Assembly: GCA_021397835.1 (NCBI GenBank)
Contig: JAJFZO010000575.1
Location: 1,183,001 to 1,247,000, forward strand
Reading direction: 5' to 3'
DNA: 64,000 nucleotides
Origin: Moringa oleifera
Taxonomy: Eukaryota; Streptophyta; Magnoliopsida; Brassicales; Moringaceae
The notes under the pieces: model-generated
Databases searched by the model: none
What the model was told of the DNA's origin: nothing
The model's input: only the letters and a program-made list of their open reading frames with translations
Position numbers and translations under genes: made by a program
Part shown: positions 14,001 to 26,697 of the stretch, piece after piece
Layout: each line of letters begins with the position of its first letter
Numbering within the stretch: the stretch's first letter is position 1

Positions 14001-17000
14001 CTTATTGCAGCCACATTTACTCCAGCACTCTTTAATGATTTTCCTCCTCAAATGGCCCTTGCATGGCTCCAAAATTTCTTCGTTTTTTGATCTTTCAAGA
14101 GGGCATTCTTTACAGTTAAGGACAAATTGATGTTGGGGATCACGAGTCATAGAGACACACTCCTCCAAGAATTCTTCTTTGACAAGACCTGCAAATGTAT
14201 ATGCAAACTTTCCCCCGTTTTGGCATGCACAGTCACAAGGTTTAGCTGATGACAAACAATCACCAAAACAAGTGGGACAACAATTTTCATGCCCTATCCG
14301 ATTAAGTGTGAAATTCACAGAAGCATTTTGGGAAACCATGTTTTGTGATATATAATAGAAAGATGGTGGGTACTCATTGCTTATTTCATTTACCCATGGA
14401 ATCTCAAACCTTTCTTCTCCCCTGGTTATGTCATTAACATTATGTAGAGACCACAACTCATCAGGAGTTAGTTGACCATGCGGAACAAGAACCAGACTAC
14501 ATGAGTTGGAAATTTCATGGTCTTTTTCCTTCCCCCCCTCACTCTGAATCAAACCATCGGCCAACGTTTCCCTGCAGGTTTTCATTTGATCGTCCGGACT
14601 TTCAACAACTTGTGAAGGTCTTTGAACTTGAAGCGGAGCAACCTCAGCAGTGTACTGGACATCAGTTGATCCATTTGATGCAATAGAGGACATGTTAAGT
14701 TTTCCTTTATCATTCACAACGGCAAGGGCACCCTGTGCGGCAGATTTTTTCGACAGATCATGATTTGGTGAAATATTTACTATCCTTTCCTGCGATTCAT
14801 GAGAGGAATTAGTTGCTAGTTCCAAGAAGCAGTCACACATATCTTTCATCAGTTTCATGACAGAAAACTTTGGATCAATAATTTTATATGACCGAAGACA
14901 TTTCTCCTCCATCAATTCCCTTAATTCATCTAAACTAGGCATATGGAGATTTGAACCCCCAAGAGCAGAGTTGCAGCTTAGAGAAATCTTCACCTCACCC
15001 AAGGGCGAGGAGGCTATCTCTAAGGTAGGAGATTCCTCAGGGATAGTTGCAAGTTCAGAGCTGGTTATCCTCTCACCAAATGAAGATTGAACAACAGCAC
15101 CTATATTTTCTTTTTCTACATGCTGCGATGCTGGAGCTTCCTGGCCATTTGGTTCCCACATAACAATTTTCCTACCTGGAGAACCACCTTCGCTTACCGG
15201 ATCTGAAAAAGATGAAAAAGTAAATAAGAAACTGCATTGACATTCAACCAAGTTACTCACAGTACGGTAGCTTTGATTCATATGATTGACAGATCCATCT
15301 AAACACATCATTTAAGGATAGAAGACCCAAAATTCTTCTTCACAGCAATGGAATTACATGCAGCGAGCATGAGAGAAAGCCAATAATAAAAGGTCAGTAA
15401 CCCAACTCACACCAATAGAAAACATTAAACTGGGAAATTTAGGAAAGGTAAACTTCCAATTCACGTAATTTTGAACATGAAACAAGAGAAAAATCAAACA
15501 TCATAGTCAGGAAAAATCAAACACCATAGTCACCTGTACAGCAGCAATCATACAAACAAGACACTAATAACAAAAACACAACACATATAAATTTCAACAC
15601 AAAAACACATTCGCCACAGCCACATCATGCAAAATCCATTGATCTAAGGACACAAATATCAGAACAGTTTTCCATTTGATAATATATTTATAACATTCGA
15701 AAAGAAACTATAAAATTAATGCAAAAACTCTTAACTGGTTGAGCCTATTGCCTATATGTAGATACATCATACCACAATTGCCTGCATACTTTATGCCTAT
15801 TGAATCACCAGCAATTACACAGCCATTAAAATCTGGATAGACCCATTTACTGATTGACAGCATTATTGGGCTATTTATAGCAGATATGAATGTAATAAAT
15901 TCTTTCATGATGTAATCTCCTCTTTTTCTTGTCATCTCTTCAACACAAATAAGCATTCACTTCTGGCAAAATAATAATTACCAGCTATTATACATCCTCA
16001 GCTCAGGAATTATATAACACCTATACTATAAACTTTTGTGTTAATTCCATGATTTGTTTATTACTGTTACAGATACAATGAGATTAAAATGAAATAGGAT
16101 ACCCAAACTGGCTATCAATTGCCACTGAGCTTTCATGTCCCGCTTTATTGAACACAAAGCAAATCAATCACAAATTTTTTGGCTCATCCAAGCCTCTTAA
16201 ATAAGTTTTGGCTCACCCCAAGTTGTCTATGAAGTACCTGGATGGAGGACAGCAATAGGAACCTCATACACTGCCATTTCATCAGTAAACGGCTCATCTT
16301 TGGGCTTGATCAAAACATGGGCATCAGGAACCTTTTCTTCAGGCAAGACAATGATGCCTGACTCAGTTGTTGGATCTTTCCTGAGCAATGCATCAGATGC
16401 TCCTTCAGAATTGTGTCTTCTCTCTTTAGAAGCAACATGAGGTGGGAAAAGTTCCTTCCCCTTGTATCCAGCACTCACTTGAGGTAAAAGTAAATCATAC
16501 TCTGCTCTTTTCGAGGAACAGAGCTGAGTTCTATGTGCTGCACATGTCTGAAATGTATCAGTTCTTTCTCGTACAGCCAAAGGCTTAGGTGACACAGCAG
16601 GTGTTTCATCTTCCTCAACTTTTGGCTTTTTTAACAAAGGTCCACCCACAATGGGGCTACCATCAATGACAGACAATGAAGACGGCCCTTCTTGTATCCT
16701 GCGTAATCGCTTCAGAGGACGTTCTGGCTCATCATGTATCTTAGCTCTGTCCTCAAGGTCTTCTGTCTGGTAATTAAAAAAAGAAAATCAGAAGCCACCT
16801 CAGTTGCTACAAGCTAAAGAAGGAAACAGAAACAGAATATGCAGTAGAGGATCAAGCGCAAGGAATGAGTCACATACATCAACATCCTTACTTTTCTTCT
16901 GTTCGATCACCTGAGACATGAAATCAATATGTATGACAGGTTTAAGTAGAAAAATTAATAAGCGAAAGAAAAGAATGAACTGAAATATGAGTGATAACGA

Positions 17001-17199
17001 GGGGAAAATGTACCGTAGACTCCTCCTCATCAAAAATGGCATCAGCAAGAACTCTATAATTTTCCTCTTCTATCAATTCCCAATTCTTGTCATACAACCG
17101 TAGAAGTTTCTTTAAAACTGGCTTAACTTTCTTTTCAGGAATTCCAATGTCCTTCATGGCGCGAAACGCTGCTGCAACTTTGGGATTTGCAGGTGCCAT
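11038..17199 (-). CDS. SUVR1/SUVR2/SUVR4-type SET-domain protein
   Basis: Nine coding exons join in frame to 830 aa: 17199-17014, 16910-16878, 16766-16238, 15202-13953, 13724-13474, 12444-12378, 12274-12224, 11553-11457 and 11066-11038. Residues 1-62 form a WIYLD domain (AAFRAMKDIGIPEKKVKPVL), typical of the SUVR1/2/4 group. A long low-complexity linker follows. The cysteine-rich pre-SET (CPTCFGDCLS, CDCAC, CWSKCGCNKLCGNRVVQ, about 590-666) leads into SET, with GWGLRTLEKLPKGTFVCEFVGE, VARFINHRCLDANLIEIP and ELTWDYGIDFDD. Post-SET is CLCGSKFCRN, and the last exon encodes only RSKYAISGR. The family acts on chromatin in the nucleus: SUVR4 methylates H3K9, whereas SUVR2 is known for RNA-directed silencing without clear enzyme activity. 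Length favours SUVR1 or SUVR2. A 5' UTR intron (17846-17202) ends two bases before the ATG. Confidence 0.93.
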
Positions 17200-19638
17200 A
17201 ACTGACAATTCACCACCGTAAGTGCTATGGGCTCCCAAACAGCAAAACAACCTATATTTTTCTCCACATTTGCCACAGATGGACAGCAAGATTTTTGGAA
17301 GCAGACGCAATATTCAAAATGCAAACACGATTGAAATGCTATTGGTGATACATTGCGGATATTACAACACAAGGAATAATTTAAAAACAACAGCAAGGCT
17401 CCCCTTGTTGCAATGATAACCTTTCTATACATTGAGACAAAGTATTTAGCAAACAAAAGAACAGCTTGAGCTCAAATACACCTCTAGGACCAAGAATATT
17501 ATCTATCCTAAAATTCCCAAGCAACCAAAAAAATAAATTATCAGAGGAACAAGCACATAGGCGAACAATAATAAAGCAGCAAGCTATTTAAAGCGGGAGA
17601 ACGTGAAGCAATGCAGCAAAATTCAAACCAGAGACTCTTAGAACTAAAAGGCAAAACGTTACTCTATAACACCAGAAGCAGGAGTGAGGTATAAGAATGT
17701 TTAAACAAGAGAGGAATGCTCCCAAAACAAAAACAACACCGTTGATTACAGAAAAAACAAAGGAACACAGTGCATTTTTTGGTGAAAAAACGATACTGAA
17801 AAGGAAATATGTATAACAGAAGTAGAGAAATTTGGGGAAAACTTACCAGCATTAAAGGGAGTGAACTCCGGAGAGGAATGTGCGACAAGTAGGGGCTACT
17901 AAAATGGCGTTTTCTCAACTCAGAAAAAGGACGAAAGGAAACTAAAGCGAAGCATAGTCATTTATTAGTCTGATGGGATGGTTTTAATTAGAACGAGAAA
18001 GTTCATTATTATCACCTCCAATGTCATGAATACATCTTGACCGCACTGGTGGCAACGAGTGGGACTTACACGCCAGGTAGGAAGAAAAAGGACATCAAAT
18101 ATGAGGTGATGTGGTGGTGGCGCGTATATAGCACGCGTGGTCAAAATAAAGTGAGAACATCCGAAGGAGCGGAGGAGGCATAAGGAGAGAAGTCAGCTAC
18201 TTTGCCTGCCTGCTTTGCAGCAGTACTGCCGCACTGTAATGAAATTGGTGAAGGAATACTAAAAGGTGCGCGTGTTTGGTAAAATTTAGAATCGGTTCTC
18301 GGCCCAGTCTTATTGGGCTTTCGAGTAGACCTATAAAATTTTAAAACAGATAGAAAATTAATAAATTATTTTTATTTTTATTTTTGTTTTTATTTTTATA
18401 TTTTAATAAATTGTAATCAATAAAATTGAGGGTTTGTAACATGTTAATTGAATAGTTGTTATCACGATAATGTGTGTCATCAAGTAAATAAAACAGATGA
18501 AATTGATGAATTTGTAATAATTTCAAATATTTTAAGATAAACTTTTATCTATGTTCTAAATTATAAAATTAATTTAATATTTTAAATGAATTAAAATTTA
18601 CTTCAATGGTTAAGAAATTGCAACTGATGGAAAACAAAGTTAAAATGCATTGTAAGTTTATTTTTACATATTTAATTAATAATTAAATTATAATACTTTC
18701 ATTGTTAATAACATTATATATATTAAAACAAAAATAATTCTTATGTACATCGTTATGAAAATATTAAATAATATTAAATATAATATTTAATTTGATTAAA
18801 ATATTAAATTAGTTTTACATTATAAATTTATTTATATTTTATTTTAAATTAAAAATAAAAATTTATAATAAAAAACTATTTGCTGCTTTTCATGTCACTT
18901 AATTTTAGTATTGTAAATATAAATTATTAAATATTTTATATTATTATGTAAAAAATAATTTATAAAATTAAAATTATATAAATAACAAATCATTTTGTAT
19001 ACAATAATATAAATTTTTAATTATTTTAAATACTGTTATATATATATATATAATAAAGAGTGATATCCACCGTTGTCCCATGTTTGATAATCATGTGTTT
19101 TGAAAGTCTTCTGGATGTTTCCATTTCTTCATGTATGTATTACATATTAAACTAAATATCATGATTATTTCTTCATATTTAAAATCAAATCTCAAAAAGC
19201 ATTAAACATGAACGGCCAATGTATGTCTTATCTAACAAGATTATGCAAGCAATTTGATGCATATTGAAAATTTATATGAATAATAGAAAATCAAATTTTA
19301 TATAAAAATTTCTATTTTTTTAAAAAACAATTGCAAACTTGAAGGACTTCGCATAAATTCTTGGGAAGATGTTATGGAATCATGTATTGTTAGAGATGCA
19401 AAGAAGCAAGCAATTCTCCTCCTATGCCGTATCTTTTATTGTATCTGTATGAAAAATAAAATAAAAAAATCCTTTAGAGAAAGGCATGCAAAAATCTAGT
19501 AATCCTTGTTTTCCCATTGAGTTCACTCTCTGCAGAAGCAGCCATGACTTTTCAAGCTGCACATGTTATCTTGTCTGTCTTGCCTCTCTAATATTCACAG
19601 TAACTTCTTATAGCTGCTTCTATGTACATTTGCAGAAG
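17200..19638. other. SUVR 5' UTR intron and promoter, then AT-rich spacer
   Basis: On the minus strand a strong donor (AATGCTG/GTAAGT, intron from 17846) and an acceptor at 17202 predict a 5' UTR intron for the SUVR gene. The first exon and promoter lie around 17850-18290. From about 18330 to 19070 the sequence is almost pure A and T, with no coding potential. The rest, to 19638, is the 3' flank of the START gene. Confidence 0.55.
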
Positions 19639-22581
19639 TCAACTGCTGGTTTGATTTTGATCATTCTTCTTCTCGGTAACTTCCAAAAAAAAAAAACCAA
19701 AAAAGGTAAAAGACTCAGATAGTTCTTGCCACAATAGGAAACCATCTGGGAAGGATTTTGGGAACTTACAGCGTTTGCAGATTTCATCAATGACGCAATT
19801 GATGGATTCAGTCATGATGACAATGGCCTCATCAGCTTCTAAGCAATTCCACTCTTGGCACAAGACAACAGTCACTAGGGAGGCATCAGAATTGAGGCCT
19901 CCCAATCCATCAGGCATCACTGCAAAACCTGATGGCCTTAAGAATCCAAGTTCTTTAGTTCCATTGATTAGGAGAGAATCCATGTCTTGCTGGGTGATAG
20001 ATGATGATATTACCAAGGACAAAAATTCATCCAAAGAGATCTGTTGCAGCACATACTCGTTTTTCTGTCACATTTTAAAGCAAGTTACTACACTCTGCTT
20101 GGCTCCAAGGTAAATCAGTGACAGAGCAAATGAACAATAAACACCTTGGAGAGCTTTTCCACTCTTCTATGTAAAGTAGCACAATAATTGCCATCTTTGG
20201 TTGCAAACTTAATCAATTCTTCAGGAGGGTCCACATTCAGCAAGTTGGGCCACTGAAATATGTAGACATATTAGCAGTTCAAATGGATAGAGAGATTTAG
20301 CCACTTAACATGCCTGCATGTTACCTGGAGTTCCAAGTCCTTTCCGGCCAGAAAATTGACTATTGATAGAGGCATTCTGGGTATGCGAAAGCTAGTCACT
20401 GCTATGTAATAATCTGACCAAATTGCTTTAATACGATTTAGATATCTACTCTTCCAAATCCTTACATCTTTGTCTGACAGCAGAATCCATTTACATTCAT
20501 CAGCAAGTCCATTGACACTTCTCAAATAGACCCTCTCCATTACTGCAGTCGTTCCCTTTAGAGCACGGAGAGCTACACATTCCCATAATTATCATAAATA
20601 TTAGTTCCAAGTATGCAATTCAATGAGTAATCAACACATGTTGAAGACACCTGAAATTGAAATTCTCAATGTGATGACCATGATAACAGGCATATGCAAG
20701 ATCTGTACAAGATTCACAAGTATCCTTTTAAGTTAGAAATGTAAATATATCTGCGGTCAGTAAACTGGGATTAAATAATACCACACCTTTCCTATTTGTT
20801 TGCACTCTAAAAGTCATCATCATACAGTCATTTCGTTTCAGTTTCTGTGACAACGTCGTAACCCAATGGCTTGCACTGAATGGCAGGTCTGAGCTGGTTA
20901 TAGATGAGTAGATATTCTTCCCAGCTAAACTCTCATGCACTTCAACATTTTCAATCCATATAACCTGCAGAAGTAAAGAAATTCATATGATTGCAAGTTT
21001 CTAAATTTAGAGCTATCACTGGCACGTGATGATGAGATTCCCCAACCTCAGCACATTCACAATTTCTCCTGATTATCACCGCAGATGGCCTTCTCCGATA
21101 CTTTGGCTCTGATGTAGACTCAGAAATTGTTTTAGAGAAATAACTATCTGACACATCAATTATGGCCCAGATACCAGGCCTGATTTCTTTTTGGCATCTC
21201 AAGAAACGGGATTTCCATGGTGGCACAAATGGTGTAGGAAGGTGGAATTCAGCTTCAACCTATGAAATATGTAACAATTAGATTAGATGGCACATTCTGT
21301 CTCTCTGATGAGCATGAATGCTGCCATACAGTAAATCAGACCAATCAAGTAATTGTAGAAACCAGTTGTCTCTAAATAAGGCCAGAAAAATTTACCATTT
21401 CAAATTTTATGTCTGGTAAAAATCTCTTTAAAAGATCACAAGGGACAATACTAGCTCCACGGACAATATGTAACAGTTGTGAAGCCCAAAGTTTCTGTTG
21501 AAAGACAGAGTAAACAGCCAGCGATAAAAGCTTAAATGCAGGGTAACAGCAAAATCACAGTTTGATATACGCTTGTATATGATGTATATACAGGCCAATT
21601 CCACAAAGAAATAGGATTAAAGGAATCTCACCATATTCATCAACATTGAAACAAGATTTGCTGGACAAATGGGAAGAATTGCACTCGCAATGGAACACTC
21701 AACTCTCATTCCAGATGGCGGCAGACTGCGGAACATAGTTAGGAACTCCTCAATCGAGCCCACAGCTGGAGTGCCGACAACCCAAGTATTTTCTTTGAGA
21801 GCCAATGTCATGATTTCTTTATACGCTGCATGGATTATGTTAGCTGCCTCTTGTACATAGAGGTAATCATTGATATCATGCTCGCCGTTATCATGCTTGT
21901 CATTAGTGTCCATATGCATGGTTGCTTCAGATGGCTGCTTACTTGTGGAGGTAGTAAAGATATCAAGTGCCTTGAACCATTGAGATTGTACATCATTCTG
22001 CCATATAAGCATAAAATTCTGTTAGAACTACTGTCAACATGCCAGTTACAGAAAATGTTGTTGTAGAAAACAGTTAAAACATGGTTTATGGATCCAATCA
22101 AACAGAGGCTGCAACACTTCTTCTGGAATATTGGCTCACTTTATAAAGACTATCCTCAATAATTGCGTCAATTTCTGCTGTGAAATCTGAATCAGACTCG
22201 CCTCCTGAGCTATTGACCCCGGACTGGTCCTTCTCCCAATTAATCTGCAGAGTAAATAAATAAATAAACAAAAGATTAATTACATTAAGCTTATTGTAAA
22301 AATGATGCTTTCGGTGGGTAGCTTATATTCAACATCTTATTAAGGGAATACCTCTTCACAATGCCATAGCAAAAACAAGAAAGGGAATACATTATTAGCA
22401 ATAATCAAATAGTGGTTATGGATCTTCCTGCTTAAACAACGGTAACATGAGAAGCCCTATACATATTTAAATCCTACAGCACATGATGCAGACTATAGAA
22501 GCCATATAGACACACAACCTGAATAATGTTGATATGAATAGCACAAATATTAAGAAAAGATGAATGGTGTACCTCTTCCAT
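19639..22581 (-). CDS. START-domain protein related to HD-ZIP IV factors, homeodomain absent
   Basis: Nine exons join in frame to 583 aa: 22581-22573 (only MEE), 22244-22140, 21997-21632, 21494-21396, 21259-21047, 20964-20787, 20572-20325, 20252-20145 and 20064-19639. The whole protein aligns by eye with the START half of HD-ZIP IV transcription factors: a helical lead-in (AANIIHAAYKEIMTLA), then FLRCQKEIRPGIWAIIDVSD, VIWIENVEVHE, and the C-terminal LGFLRPSGFAVMPDG. In that family a homeodomain and leucine zipper should come first; here the N-terminus is a short acidic piece and neither is visible. DNA binding is therefore doubtful; lipid binding or dimer formation could remain. A GTAAGT site at 19769-19764 could splice off the last ~40 residues. 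A 5' UTR intron (about 23487-22582) is likely. Confidence 0.85.
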
Positions 22582-25491
22582 CTTATATCTCTGGCAACCC
22601 AGGCACTGAAATTACTAGGTGGAAGTACTTGTCCTGAAGTTAGAATCGATGAGATACATTAAGCAAATATAAGGAGAAACTGACACACAAACACGCTCGT
22701 GTGGACACACAGAGACACAGAAATGCACACAAATATACACAAGCATACAGTCAGAGTTTAGAACTGCAGGATGCCCATAAAGGATTGATCTCAGTCACCC
22801 AAATATTGTTCTTGTTTCTATATCATCAAAGAAACTCAAGTTTACTTGAATCTATCCAGAAGAATTCATCAACCGACCACAATCTGCAAAAAAAAAAAAA
22901 AAAAAAGCTCACAGGAAAGATATTGAAAGAAAACCGTGACAAAGATGAGCATGAACTCCCTAGCATCTATTCAAAAACCAACGTTGAAACCCTGAGCCAT
23001 GAATTAAAACATTTTCTCTTAATAGTGGCAATCCTCTTCTTGAACTTAAAAATCACAAACGCCCCAGTAATCACCCAAAGCAGTGATCAGTTGATCAATA
23101 AAAGAAAACGAAATGAACAAAATAAACGTAAATCATAACCCCCTGGTTTTGCGTAGAAACCAGCATGAACATCATCGCGTAACCAACATCCCTTCATCTC
23201 CAACAGTACGTTGAACACAGAACCAATTCATAACTTTCAAGAATCACCAAGGGTAGCAATCTTTTCATATAAATCAGCAACATCTCATAGGAACCAAAAT
23301 AAACTGCATGGATTAACGCAAACAAGCCGCAAACACACAGGGGGAAAAAAAAAAAGAGAACGACTAAAGGAGACCAATCCTAAAAATAAAAATACCATCA
23401 AAATAAACTGCAAAAACATAACGTGAAGATTCTTGGGGTTGTAAGAAGAAGTGAAAGAAGATTGCCCTGCGGATTAAGTGAAAATACCTTCTCCACAAAC
23501 CTTGATTTCGCTGTAGAGAGAAAGACAGGGAGACTCCTGGTGTCTTTTACTTGGTTCAGTTACATTTCCCGCCTAAGAGCTTTTGGTTGCAGGGAGCACG
23601 TGCTCGGCGCGTCGTCGTGGTTTTAGATGATAACAATGAGCCAAAGCAAAACCCCATTGATTTTCTATTTTTTAAAAAAGTGTTTAAAATATTAAGTTTT
23701 GTTTTTTTAAAATATATTTTTATTTTCTAAAAAATAAATTAATATTTTTATTGTAAAAATATTTAAAAAATTTTTACTCTGTTAAAAATAAAAATTAAAA
23801 AATTCTGAATGAAAATATTTTATGATAAAATAAATATTTAGTATAAATATCACAAAATTTTAAGATATTAAAAATATTTATATTATTACAAATAATCAAT
23901 TAATTAAAATTTATTTTAATTTATTTTAATATTATTAAATATTATTAATTTTTATGATAATTTTTAATCAAAATTTAATTTAAATAAATTTAATAAATTA
24001 AAATTTATTTGGATATATTTTAGAAGTTAGTATTAAATTAAAAATTAAATTAAATTAAATTTTAAACAAAATTGTTTAATATTATTATAATATAATAAAA
24101 ATTATGGATTTATTTATTTTTATGTGTTAAAATAATAATTATACAAAGTTTTTACTTAATTAAGATTCATTACTTCTTTCAATTATCTTGATTTTCTTTT
24201 CCAAAAGTGTTGATCTCTGATATACATTAATTAATTATTTTAATATAATAAATTTAATTTTCATTTTTAATTAAATTAGTAAGATTTATTTTAATAAAAA
24301 TATAAATTTCAATAAAAGCTCAAGCATTGTTTAATTCGAGCTTAAAATTTTAATCTGATTTGATTTTGTTTTAAAAATGTTATTTTAATTTAAATTAAAC
24401 TTTAACTTAAATAAATTATAAAAAAATATTTTGATAATTAAAATATCTAAAAAATAATTCAAATAAATTATATGCTTAATTTTAAAACAATAGCTCAAAT
24501 GTAATCAATATTGAATTTATAAATTTTTTATAATATAAAATTTAAAAATATCTTTTTCCTTAAAAATTTTAATTTTTTACCATAATAGTTTGAATATTTT
24601 TATATTTATATACAATTTTATATAAATTTAATATACAAAGTCGTGAATTTAAATATTTTTTAAATTTTAAATTTTTTGATAAGATCAAAATTAAATTAAA
24701 TTAAATTAAATTCAAAATATTTAATATTTATCCTTACAAAAAAAAAATCCAATTCAATAAGCCCAAATGCTGATAACTTGCAAGTTGCTCCATTTGTGAC
24801 ACTGCATGAATTGGGTCAAAGGCTGATCTTAGCATCTGACGGGCTAAAAACGACGATGTCGTGTAAAGTCCCCTGGCCATTTCACCAGGCGAAGCTTTGT
24901 CTCTATCTCTCTCGATCTCTCTGTCTCTCTCTCTCTCTCTCTTTTGGAGGCTCAAGTCCAATCCCTGCATCATGGTGGGTCCAGGGATTCAGACCTGCAG
25001 GTCCCCTGGAAAAGATCAGACTAGTAAAGGCTTGTGCTTACAGTCAGCGGCAGCACCCAGCAACAGACCAGGTATGTGAGAGCAGATTGATTTTGGTTTA
25101 GTTGCAGAGGAGTCAGGACCATGGAACCAGTGGTCAAGATTGATCATCCAGGCTGCAGCAGAATCAAATCTGATGACATCCTTCTTTTACCATCTTCACC
25201 CAATCTTTCATCTCACCCCTTTTTTCATAAATTAATCTCCGTCTCATCAACGGTTCTCTCGTTTACCTGAAGTAAAAGAAGCAGGAAAGCATTTAAAAGC
25301 ACAAAAAATTAAAGCCCGGAAAGGCACAAGCTCTTTAAAGGACAACCTACAATTACAACTTCCACATAGCAAAGACTCTTTTTTAGTTTATTTGTTTTTT
25401 CAGCCGAAGACCCATCTCTGGAAACTCCCACAGAAGAACCTCTCATCAAGGTAACCCATGGTGTGAACGGAAAATTTTGCACCTCTCCCAA
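22582..25491. other. Divergent spacer between the START and PDLP genes
   Basis: The minus-strand START gene probably has a 5' UTR intron from 23487 to about 22582, and its promoter lies near 23500-23640. That promoter includes a 12-bp palindrome around CACGTG at 23594-23605. About 23640-24735 is an AT-rich island with AAATT-type repeats. A CT microsatellite lies at about 24900-24942, followed by the promoter and leader of the PDLP gene. I searched both strands for a homeodomain exon and saw none. Confidence 0.55.
24900..24942 (+). repeat. CT-rich microsatellite
   Basis: A run of mostly CT dinucleotides, broken by a few other bases, lies upstream of the PDLP gene. It is too far from the start codon to be clearly part of its leader. 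Confidence 0.7.
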
Positions 25492-26697
25492 ATGGGTTTT
25501 CCCAGAAAAGCTTTTTCTTCCTTCTCTCTCTCTATATTTCTCTTGGCGATGTTCTTGGGGCTCTTCCCTTCTGCTGTTTCTGCTGCAGATAACACCAATT
25601 TGGTTTACAAGGGCTGCGCGGACCAGAACTTCCAAGACACATCTGGGATTTACTCACAAAACCTCAAAATCCTGTTGTCCTCCTTGGTTTCACAGTCTTC
25701 ACAAAAGAGTTTCTCGACGACAACTTCCGGCGACGGCCAAAACGCCATCATGGGTCTGTACCAATGCAGAGGAGACCTTACTACAAGCGAGTGCGACACT
25801 TGCGTTAGCAAGATCTCACAAATGGTTGACAAGCTCTGCGGCAAAGCAATAGCAGCCAGGGTCCAGCTTAGTGGGTGCTACCTAAGATACGAGGTGATTG
25901 GGTTCAAGCAGGTTCCTGAGACCGAGTTGCTCTACAAGGTCTGCGGATCAACTCAAGCCGCTGAAGATGGGTTTGAGGACAGAAGGGAAACGGCCTTTGA
26001 CATGGCAGAAGATGGAGTGAAGAATGGTAGTGGGCTGTTCTACACAGGGGATTACGAGTCTGTGTACGTGTTGGGTCAGTGTGAAGGTGATCTGGGAAGC
26101 AATGAGTGTGGTGATTGCGTGAAAAGTGCCTTTGACAGAGCTAAAGCTGAATGTGGAGATTCAATTTCTGGCCAGGTTTATCTCCACAAGTGCTATATTA
26201 GCTACAGCTACTATCCAAATGGAGTTCCCACCATGTCTTCTTCATCAGGTAACCGCAGAATTGATAAACAAAGAACCAAATCATATTCAATTTCGGGTGA
26301 ACTAATATTTTTTACTGTGAGTGAGACAGAAGGGCATTTTTGTTTATGATTGTTTTATACATGGTCAAAAGCTTTAGTGGCACCCGGCAGGGAGATAGGT
26401 GGGTCTTGGGTGTCATTAGTTTAACATCTGTGGATGGCCAAAGCTTTAATACTAGTGTTGGGTTTTAGTTGCTGTAGGGACAAAGCAACATACACAGAGA
26501 ACAGTGGCTATTGCAGTTGGGGGAGTAGCAGCTTTGGGGTTTCTACTTGTGTGTCTACTGTTCATGAAGTCGGTGATGAAGAAACGTGGAGGAAAGCATG
26601 AAGGTTTGAGATTTTCGCACTCCTATTTTCCGAGTTTTGGCATCTGTCCAGTGAAGATATTGATACAGTTTTGTATCTTTTGTTTGCAGCTTATTGA
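25492..26697 (+). CDS. Plasmodesmata-located protein (PDLP), two DUF26 domains and one TM segment
   Basis: Exons 25492-26248, 26469-26603 and 26690-26697 give 299 aa, the usual PDLP length. The start is the ATG opening MGFPRKAF; a longer reading from TTG at 25477 is unlikely. Residues 1 to ~31 are a signal peptide (LSIFLLAMFLGLFPSAVSA). Two DUF26 domains follow, each with C-x8-C-x2-C (CRGDLTTSECDTC and CEGDLGSNECGDC). A single membrane helix lies near residues 264-285 (TVAIAVGGVAALGFLLVCLL), and a short basic tail ends GGKHEAY. There is no kinase domain, which separates it from cysteine-rich receptor kinases. Family members sit in the plasma membrane at plasmodesmata and limit cell-to-cell movement, partly through callose. 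The last coding exon supplies only two residues and the stop. Confidence 0.92.

Noticed and set aside
22582..23560. Search for the missing homeodomain exon of the START gene
   Set aside because: No frame on the minus strand encodes a homeodomain helix 3 (WFQNRR-like) motif here, so no such exon is annotated.
25477..25491. Upstream TTG start for the PDLP protein
   Set aside because: The ATG at 25492 gives a normal signal peptide and the usual family length.
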